32,183 bases of DNA, from NCBI GenBank assembly GCA_945903305.1, contig CAMDOA010000031.1, forward strand, positions 1-32,183, written 5' to 3'. The translations under genes and the position numbers were made by a program. Shown here in pieces: positions 23,187 through 30,800 of this stretch (position 1 is its first letter; every line of letters begins with the position of its first letter). This DNA comes from Chitinophaga pinensis (GTDB lineage Bacteria; Bacteroidota; Bacteroidia; Chitinophagales; UBA10324). Under the pieces are notes generated by a model, which ran no database searches, was not told where the DNA came from, and was given only the letters and a program-made list of their open reading frames with translations.

Positions 23187-25079
23187 ATGAAAAGAATTTT
23201 TACTTCCATAATTATGCTGTTGGTTTCAGTCACAGCCTTTGCCCAAAACCCTGCTCCCTGTTCTGATTTATTTTTTTCGGAATACATTGAGGGTACCAGT
23301 AACAATAAAGTTTTAGAAATTTATAATTCATCTTCCTCACCAATAGATTTAACCAATTACAAAGTCTGGATTTCGTTTAATGGTGGGTCCACTCTTTCAT
23401 CAATCTATCTGCAAGGAATATTGAATGCAGGTGCCGTTTATGTTTTGGCTAACAGTGCCGCAAATGCTGCTGTTCTGGCAATTGCCAATCAAACAAGCGG
23501 TGCATTGGATTTCAATGGTAATGACGCGGTTGCATTAATTGATACATCTACTAGTGATACCCTTGATATAATAGGCGAAATTGGTGTTAATCCTGGAGCA
23601 TTTTGGGTAGTAGGTTCTGGTTCAACCCAGCTTTTTACTTTAACAAGAATGTCGAATATTAATAATGGTCAGCTTGACTGGATTACAGGCGCAACTGAAT
23701 GGAATGTTTTTCCGGTAAATGATTTTACACAATTAGGTAATCACACAATGACTCCTTGTGCAGCTGCACCTCCGGAAGTTTATTTAGTCAATACCACACA
23801 AAGTATTAACGAAGGGGCCGGAACATTAACAATTCAAATTGGAATAAATAATCCGGATGCTAATTCTACAACTGTCACCTTAATCCTTAGTGATATTTCT
23901 GCAACCATTACACAGGATTATGATTTAACAGGCAATCCGGTGACGGTAACTTTTCCCGGTGGTTCTTCTGCTATTCAAACTGTAACTGTTTCAATTATTG
24001 ATGATGCTAATATTGAAACAGCGGAAACATTTAATGTGGATTTAAGCAATGCAACAAATAATGCAACGATTTCAACATCAAATGAAGTAGTGACAATTGC
24101 AGATAACGACACTCCCGGACCAGAAGTATTTTTAATCAGCACCACTCAATCCGTGATTGAAACTGCCGGTTCAATAACTATTCAGGTTGGTATCAATAAT
24201 CCAAATGCAAATCCAACTTCAGTAACAGTAACACTGTCAGATCTAACAGCAAACATTGGCCAGGATTATGATTTAGCTGGAAGTCAAACGGTTGTTACAT
24301 TTCCGGGCGGCTCATCTGCAATGCAAACGGTAAGTGTTACTATAATCACCGATGCAGTAACAGAATTTGATGAAACTTTTCTTGCAACCTTAAACAATCC
24401 AGATAATAACGCAACAATCACTGCAGCCAACGATACCATAACAATAATAAATGTGGAGATAAATTCATATATCGGTTTTCTCAAAGGAGTTGATTCTGTA
24501 TCAGAAAGTATGTCAACTTATTCTGCTCAATTAGAAATATTTTCTGCCCCACCAACCACTGCACCCACAAGTGTTACTGTGAGTTTAATTTCAGTTCAAT
24601 CAACAGCAACACAAGGAGTTGATTTTATTTTTAATGATACCATTATAACCTGGCCGGCCGGCAGTTCAGATTCTCAGTATGCCATTTTTAATTTGATTGA
24701 CGATGCCATTAATGAAACAACCGAACATTTTGTTCTCACCCTTTCAAACTTTACAAATAATTCTGCATTCAACACCAATCTGTTTTTGAGCACAACTATA
24801 AATATTATTGATAACGATCCCATTGGAATCAGCAATATTTTAAACAATAAAAATGTGTTGCTCTTTCCAAACCCTGCAAACGATAACGCAATTTTAATTA
24901 CCAACGGCCAGTTTAATTATTTTGAAATACGCGATGCCGCAGGAAGAATTTTACAAGCTGCCAATATTCAAAATCAAACGGTCAGCAATATTGATATAAC
25001 TGATTTTTCTGCAGGTGTTTATTTTGTTTGCATTCATAATGCTTCTCAAACTGAAGTTTTAAAATTGGTTAAGCAATAA
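23187..25079 (+). CDS. Secreted lamin-tail / Calx-beta protein with T9SS sorting domain
   Basis: A 630-residue exported protein. Signal peptide about 1-19 (ends TAFAQ). A lamin-tail-like domain follows (about 25-190) with LFFSEYIEGTSNNKVLEIYN and a GNDAVALIDTSTSDTLDIIG stretch. Three Calx-beta domains come next, starting near residues 196, 312 and 427. The first two are close copies at a 116-residue period, each with a conserved QDYDL then VTFPGGSSA core and an acidic calcium-binding-like end (IIDDANIETAETF). The last 80 residues form a Por_Secre_tail-like T9SS signal (FPNPANDNA, GRILQAANI, GVYFVCIHN). No catalytic motif is seen; an adhesive or structural surface role is likely. A promoter-like element lies 19 bases upstream, and a perfect terminator hairpin follows 41 bases after the stop. 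Confidence 0.87.
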   Translation: MKRIFTSIIMLLVSVTAFAQNPAPCSDLFFSEYIEGTSNNKVLEIYNSSSSPIDLTNYKVWISFNGGSTLSSIYLQGILNAGAVYVLANSAANAAVLAIANQTSGALDFNGNDAVALIDTSTSDTLDIIGEIGVNPGAFWVVGSGSTQLFTLTRMSNINNGQLDWITGATEWNVFPVNDFTQLGNHTMTPCAAAPPEVYLVNTTQSINEGAGTLTIQIGINNPDANSTTVTLILSDISATITQDYDLTGNPVTVTFPGGSSAIQTVTVSIIDDANIETAETFNVDLSNATNNATISTSNEVVTIADNDTPGPEVFLISTTQSVIETAGSITIQVGINNPNANPTSVTVTLSDLTANIGQDYDLAGSQTVVTFPGGSSAMQTVSVTIITDAVTEFDETFLATLNNPDNNATITAANDTITIINVEINSYIGFLKGVDSVSESMSTYSAQLEIFSAPPTTAPTSVTVSLISVQSTATQGVDFIFNDTIITWPAGSSDSQYAIFNLIDDAINETTEHFVLTLSNFTNNSAFNTNLFLSTTINIIDNDPIGISNILNNKNVLLFPNPANDNAILITNGQFNYFEIRDAAGRILQAANIQNQTVSNIDITDFSAGVYFVCIHNASQTEVLKLVKQ

Positions 25080-25101
25080 ATTGCTGTTGAAAAATTATCG
25101 G

Positions 25102-26226
25102 ATGATAAATTCTATTTTAAAATGCCTGCTGATAACAGCAGGCATTATTTTTTCTAAAATTGATATTACCTATTCTCAGAAAAAAAACGATTCAACTTCG
25201 TGGCATAAAAAATTTTCGCCGGGTTTATATAACTATAATTATCTGCGCGACTACGAATATTTTTCACCAATTATGGAAGGATATACTTTGTGTGGAAGTA
25301 TAGCACAGCCAACCATTGAATATAAATTCTCCAACCATGTTTCGTTCCGAGGTGGAGTTTTTATGCAACAAAATTTCGGAGATGATTCATTGCGCGTTCG
25401 GCCAACATTTACATTACAACTTAAAAATAAATCCACTGAATTTCAATTCGGAAATTACCGGAGCGATGGTTATGAATTGATAGAACCGCTTTATTTCACT
25501 GATAATTTGATTACAGAAAATATAGATAATGGATTTATCATGCGTCAATATTTTAAACATCTTACAATTATACAATGGCTCGATTGGGAAAGAGCTATAG
25601 AAAAAGGCAGTGATTTTCAGGAACAGGTTTGGGGTGGTGCCACTATAAATTATAAACCACTTAATAAATTTAATAAAGCCCTGCAATTTCCCGTTCAGGT
25701 TTACATACAACATATAGGTGGTCAGATAAATATGCCCGACACCTCGTTTTATGTAAAAACAGTTTTGAATGCTTCTGGTGGATTAAAAACTGAAAGCCGT
25801 GAGAAACCTGGTTTTCTGGCACGGGTGGGTGGCGAAGTACATTATGTTTTCTTCAACGATTTTTCACCTAATCCATTATCCATTTATAATACCGGCAGCG
25901 GAATATGGCTTTCAACTTATTTGCGTCTTCATTTGAATAAAAATAATACTAACTCACTGAAATTTATTTTATCGTACTGGAAAGGAGAAAATTTTTTATC
26001 GCCAAAAGGAAATCCATTGATGCAAAGTGTATCGTCTGTTTATCCTGAATCTGATTATACTGAATCAACAAGAACACTTGCAATACTTGCTGTGAAATAT
26101 GAAAATACTATTGATAAAAAATTTAAGCTTGAAATATCGGTTGAACCTTACTATGATTTTTATACTAAATTATTGGAATATGGAATTCACATGCAATTTA
26201 ATTTTCCAATCACGCTGAATAAATAA
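25102..26226 (+). CDS. Hypothetical outer-membrane beta-barrel protein
   Basis: A 374-residue protein whose N-terminus MINSILKCLLITAGIIFS reads as a signal peptide, cleaved near TYSQ-KK (about residue 26). The mature part is full of alternating polar and hydrophobic stretches with aromatic ends (FRGGVFMQQNF, FTLQLKNKSTEFQFGNYRS, TLAILAVKYENTI, KLEISVEPYYDFY) and finishes with YGIHMQFNFPITLN, as in outer-membrane barrels. I do not recognise a named family. The ATG at 25102 is preferred to the in-frame TTG at 25081, because it starts the signal sequence directly. The first codons overlap a textbook transcription terminator (25121-25153). It follows the Calx-beta gene by 22 bases. Confidence 0.68.
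   Translation: MINSILKCLLITAGIIFSKIDITYSQKKNDSTSWHKKFSPGLYNYNYLRDYEYFSPIMEGYTLCGSIAQPTIEYKFSNHVSFRGGVFMQQNFGDDSLRVRPTFTLQLKNKSTEFQFGNYRSDGYELIEPLYFTDNLITENIDNGFIMRQYFKHLTIIQWLDWERAIEKGSDFQEQVWGGATINYKPLNKFNKALQFPVQVYIQHIGGQINMPDTSFYVKTVLNASGGLKTESREKPGFLARVGGEVHYVFFNDFSPNPLSIYNTGSGIWLSTYLRLHLNKNNTNSLKFILSYWKGENFLSPKGNPLMQSVSSVYPESDYTESTRTLAILAVKYENTIDKKFKLEISVEPYYDFYTKLLEYGIHMQFNFPITLNK
25121..25153 (+). terminator. Intrinsic terminator inside the signal-peptide codons of the next gene
   Basis: AATGCCTGCTG (25121-25131) and CAGCAGGCATT (25136-25146) form a perfect 11-base stem with an ATAA loop, followed by A and six T (25148-25153). It is placed 41 bases after the stop of the Calx-beta gene but lies within codons 7-18 of the gene starting at 25102. 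Confidence 0.8.
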
Positions 26227-26236
26227 TTACTTCAGC

Positions 26237-27532
26237 TTATTCAATATCCATTGCTTTCACAAGCACCTTATCCACCCGGTGCCCATCCATATCCATCACC
26301 TCGAATAGAAATTTTTTAAATTCGAATTGATCGGCTTCCTTCGGAATTTTTCCTAAGTGGTGCATCACAAATCCTCCAACGGTGGTGTACGATCCAGTTT
26401 CAGCATCAGCAATTTCTTCAACACCAAGTAGTTCGATGCATCTGTCAATTTGCATCAGGCCATCTATCAGCCAGCTTCCATCTTTTCTTCGAACAGCCAT
26501 TTGTTCATCGTCAGTTGAATCAATTGGTAAGTCACCAACTATTGATTCCATAATATCATGCAACGAAACAATACCTTCCAACGAACCATATTCATTCACA
26601 ATTAAGCCGGTATGCGAATGTGTTTTTTTAAATGTTTCCAGTAACTCAAGCGCCGGCATCGTTTCCGGAAAAAATACAGGCGGTTTCAATATTGATTTTA
26701 AATTCAGTTTTTTCTTTTCAGCCAATTGAGTAAAAATATCTTTTATGTAAACCATGCCTAACACTTTGTCGAGCTCTTTATCACAAACCGGAAAACTTGA
26801 ATGCACGCTCGCACTTAAATGTTTTAATAAATCTTCTTCTTCAATTTCAACATCTACCCAAATGATTTCACTTCGATGTGTCATTAATGAGTTCACTTTT
26901 CTATCCCCTATCCGAATAATCCCACGCATCATATCCGACTCTTGTTTTTCCAATAATCCATGCTGCGATCCCTGATCAATCATGTGATGCAATTCTTCTT
27001 CAGTAACAGTTTGCTCAATATTTGTTTTAATCATTAATATTTTCAAAACAACTTTTGTTGAAAATTGTAAAAACCAAACCACCGGTTTTGCAATCCATCC
27101 CATTACCTGAATGATAGGAGCAAAAAACATAGCCACTCTTTCCGGATAGTTTATTCCTAATGTTTTTGGCACTAATTCGCCAACTACTAAACTTAGATAA
27201 GTTGTGAAAGAAACAATTGTGGCGATTCCTAAAATATCTGCATATTCTTTAATCGATTCATATTGCTGAAAATAGTTCGACAGATGAATTGCAATTGAAG
27301 TACCTCCGTATGTAGCAGCGATAAAACTAATAAGTGTTATAAAAATCTGAACGACAGATAAAAATTGCTGTGGTTTTTCCATCAGTTTCAAGGCAACCTT
27401 TGCACCCAATCTCCCCTGCTTTGCTGATTTTTCTAATCGGGCTTTCCTCGATGCAATCAATGCTATTTCAGCAAGAACAAATGCTCCACTTAAACAGATT
27501 AGAAATAGTACTAACAGTAATTCAGAAATCAA
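26237..27532 (-). CDS. CNNM/CorC-type transmembrane protein (DUF21, CBS pair, CorC_HlyC)
   Basis: A 431-residue inner-membrane protein commonly labelled hemolysin-family. The N-terminal DUF21 domain (about 1-190) has four hydrophobic segments, including LLLVLFLICLSGAFVLAEIA and TYLSLVVGELVPKTLGINYP, the latter the conserved E-x-x-P-K-x-x-G signature. A CBS pair follows (about 200-330) with LMTHRSEIIWVD and GIVSLHDIMESIVGDLP, then a CorC_HlyC domain (about 345-431) with DGSWLIDGLMQID and TVGGFVMHHLGKIPKEAD. Relatives (CNNM, CorB/CorC) are linked to magnesium transport; the old hemolysin label is doubtful. The start is TTG at 27532: a stop codon lies directly upstream and any later start would remove the first membrane helix. 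It converges on the outer-membrane gene with 10 bases between stops. Confidence 0.92.
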   Translation of the reverse strand: MISELLLVLFLICLSGAFVLAEIALIASRKARLEKSAKQGRLGAKVALKLMEKPQQFLSVVQIFITLISFIAATYGGTSIAIHLSNYFQQYESIKEYADILGIATIVSFTTYLSLVVGELVPKTLGINYPERVAMFFAPIIQVMGWIAKPVVWFLQFSTKVVLKILMIKTNIEQTVTEEELHHMIDQGSQHGLLEKQESDMMRGIIRIGDRKVNSLMTHRSEIIWVDVEIEEEDLLKHLSASVHSSFPVCDKELDKVLGMVYIKDIFTQLAEKKKLNLKSILKPPVFFPETMPALELLETFKKTHSHTGLIVNEYGSLEGIVSLHDIMESIVGDLPIDSTDDEQMAVRRKDGSWLIDGLMQIDRCIELLGVEEIADAETGSYTTVGGFVMHHLGKIPKEADQFEFKKFLFEVMDMDGHRVDKVLVKAMDIE

Positions 27533-27869
27533 TCAGCTATAAATTTATTTCTACAAAAGTAATCATGCGTAAGTCGATTGATTAAAAAGGAAACAAAAAA
27601 ATAAAATTATTTAATTTGATCATAATCTATGGAACACAACACTTATTGATTTATTGAAATATAATCTTCTGAATTAATTTTTGATTATACCATATTTGAA
27701 ATTTTTCAACCCATAAAATCAGTCATTCGTCGGAACATACATAGGAGTCATTGTATTTATATTTTCTTTGTACATCAGGAAAAAATAGTACTGAAATAAT
27801 TTCAAAAATTCATTTACTTTTAATGCAAATAATTGCGCTAATAAATTAAATCCATTAAATAATTCCCCT
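27533..27869. other. Intergenic region (337 bases) between CorC-type gene and giant surface-protein gene
   Basis: The two flanking genes point away from each other. Besides the minus-strand promoter element at 27554-27561, a TACTTTTA at 27815-27822 (one mismatch to TANNTTTG) lies 47 bases before the ATG of the plus-strand gene and could be its -7 element. The rest is very AT-rich. I see no RNA gene, no strong hairpin and no credible small coding sequence in it. Confidence 0.5.
27554..27561 (-). promoter_or_regulatory. Candidate -7 element (TANNTTTG) of the CorC-type gene
   Basis: On the minus strand TACTTTTG is a full consensus match 21 bases upstream of the TTG start at 27532. It supports that unusual start codon. 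Confidence 0.5.
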
Positions 27870-30800
27870 ATGAAAAACTTTAACCGTTTTACTAAAGGCA
27901 CAAAATCAATTGCAGCAATTTTATTTTTTATTGTCTCTGTTACAATAAAAGTTGATGCTCAATCACCTTCAATTTTAAATTATGTATTATTCTCTGGACC
28001 AGGTGGTGCAGGAACAACAGCCCCTTCAAGCCCAGGATATGGAGTTCATTTAGGGTCACCTTGCATTATAACCAATGGTAATGTAGGAAGTAATAGGTTC
28101 ATTACAACTTCCGGCTCTGGAAATTTCGGGGGAAATTTAAATTCAGGAGGAACAATTATTCTTTCTAGCAGCAATACAGTTTCAGGAAAAATAACTGCAG
28201 CAAATTCTTACAGTGCATCAGGAAACATTCTTTCAGTAGGTACTAGTGCAAACCTTGGTGGCAACATAGATGTGAACGGAAATGTGACAGTAAGCAGCGG
28301 AACAGTTTCAGGAAAAGTAACTCATCCTAATGGTACTACTTATACAGGACCAACACCTTCTGGTGGAAATGTAACCGGATTACCAACCTTTCCAACTTTA
28401 CCTTCTCTTCCTCCTGTTACAGTTTTTCCAGCCGCTGGTGTATCAAATATTACAACAACTTCAACAATCACCCCTGGTACTTATGGAAATATTGCATTAT
28501 CAAACAACCAGGTTTTAACATTTAATGGTCCCGGTGTTTATGTTTTTAATTCAATCAATAATGGAAACAACTGCTCATTCGTATATAATTTTAATAATAT
28601 TCCAACTGGGGATTTTTTAATTTATGTTCATCAGGATGTTTACCTCGGAAAATTTTCAGGTATAACAGCAAATGGTGGAGGAGCTAATAGAATATTTTGT
28701 GAAATTCATGGAACCGGTTCTGTTGGAGGTAATGCTATTACTATAAATAATGGTACTGCAGCCAGTCGTACAAAATGGCTCGGTACTGTTTATGCTCCTT
28801 ATGCTGCAATTAATTTTGGCTCTGGTGGAAACACAGATATCAGCGGTTGTTTTTGGAGTGGTACTCAGGTGGTAATCAGCGGTGGTTTATCTCTTAATTA
28901 TATTCCTTTCGGACCTCTTTGTATTCCACCGGTTGCGGATGCAGGTATTGATAAAAGTTTTTGTGTTGGTGGAAACACAACTATTGGTTCAGCGTCAGTA
29001 GCAGGAAATACTTACAGTTGGTCTCCATCAACAGGATTAAGCAGCAGTACAGTTTCTAATCCCACAGTATCATCAGTAATTGCAGGAGCAACTACTTACA
29101 CTTTAACTGTTGCATCCGGAACTTGCACGAGCACTGATCAAGTAATTGTAACTGTCAACACATTGCCTACTATTAGTGCAGGAACTGCATTTACAAAAAC
29201 ATGTACTTCAAATGCAAGTGGAGCAACAATAGGCGAAACAAATGTTATAGGAAATACTTATTCATGGAGCCCCTCAGCAGGATTAAGTTCATCAACAATC
29301 AGTAATCCAACTGCAAACCCATCGGTAACAACAACCTATACGGTCACAAAAACTACTACCTCAACTGGGTGCATTGCTACAGCTTCAGTAATAGTAACTG
29401 TAAATAATACACCAATAACAGTAAATGCCGGAACTGCGTTTACAAAAACTTGTACTTCAAATTCAAGTGGTGCAACAATTGGTGAATTAAATGTTTCAGG
29501 AAATTCTTATATATGGAATCCATCAGCAGGATTAAGTTCATCAACAATCAGTAATCCAACAGCTAACCCAAGTATAACAACAACTTACACTTTAATTAAA
29601 ACAAACTCTTCTTCCGGTTGTTCAGCAACAGCATCAGTAATTGTAAGTGTTAATACAGTTACACCAAATGCAAATGCAGGTTTCGATAATGCAATTACTT
29701 GTTACTACATAACCGCAAAACTGAAAGGTTCATCAACAACCCCTAACGCACAATTCAATTGGACTACTTCAACAGGAAATATTGTTTCTGATGGAAATAC
29801 TTTTTCGCCAACAGTAAATGCAGTTGGAGATTATACACTTACTGTTACTGATCCGGTGAATGGATGCACAACAACTGATATTGCAACCATCTTTTTAGGT
29901 CCTTGCATATATCCTTATTATCCCGCACCTGAAGGTGGTAAAGTTAATAATTTAATTGGTGCTGAATTGTTTTCACTTTATACAAACTTCGGTGCGCCTA
30001 CCGATTCACTCCGCGATATTTTCGTTTTAAAAACTGATAGTGTATGGATTGAAATTATAACTGTAGAAGGTCAGTACAATAATTGTTTGGGTTTAATGCA
30101 AACACCCGGTTATGGCATTACCAATTTGGTTGATAATGGTCCAAACTCATTATTGATTACTGGTAAATTTCCAATCAGCGAATTAAAAAAATTAGATAGT
30201 TTACCAAATCTTATCACTTATGTGCGACCTGTATTCCCTCCGATTTTAACAAGCGGAGTTGCCTATACAAATGGTGATATTTCAATGCATTCTGATTTTG
30301 TAAGAAACGGATATGATGTAAAGGGAGCCGGAGTAAAAGTTGGTGTTATATCCGACAGTTATAATAAAGTGCCGGGTAATCCCGCCTTGATTGATGTATT
30401 GAATGGCGATTTACCGGGTGCAGGAAATCCGGATTATCCAACGCCAGTAAAAGTGTTGCAGGATTTTCCATTTGGAGTTAAAACGGATGAAGGAAGAGCG
30501 ATGCTTCAGATTATTCATGATATTGCTCCTGCTGCAGATTTATCGTTCAGAACCGGTGTTATCAGCCCGGGAAATTTTGCACAGGGAATTTTACAATTAG
30601 CGTTAGATACTTGTGATGTTATTGTTGATGATGTAACTTTTATAACCGAACCATTTTTTACTGATGGATTAGTAGCCCAAGCAGTTGATTATGTTACATC
30701 GCAAGGTGTAACTTATTTTTCAGCAGCCGGAAATTACGGAAGCAAATCATATCAGAATGTATTTTCACCAGTAGCTGCTCCTGGCTCATTAGCAGGTTCA

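Noticed and set aside
26237-27532. Hemolysin or toxin
   Set aside because: The DUF21/CBS/CorC_HlyC layout belongs to ion-transport-related CNNM/CorB proteins; the hemolysin label is historical.
27719-27901. Minus-strand 60-codon open frame before the giant gene
   Set aside because: Low-complexity translation, overlaps the start and signal-peptide codons of the plus-strand gene, and has no family resemblance.
28941-29895. CRISPR-like or transposon repeats
   Set aside because: The repeats are in frame, encode Ig/PKD-like units at a domain-sized period, and have no spacer structure.
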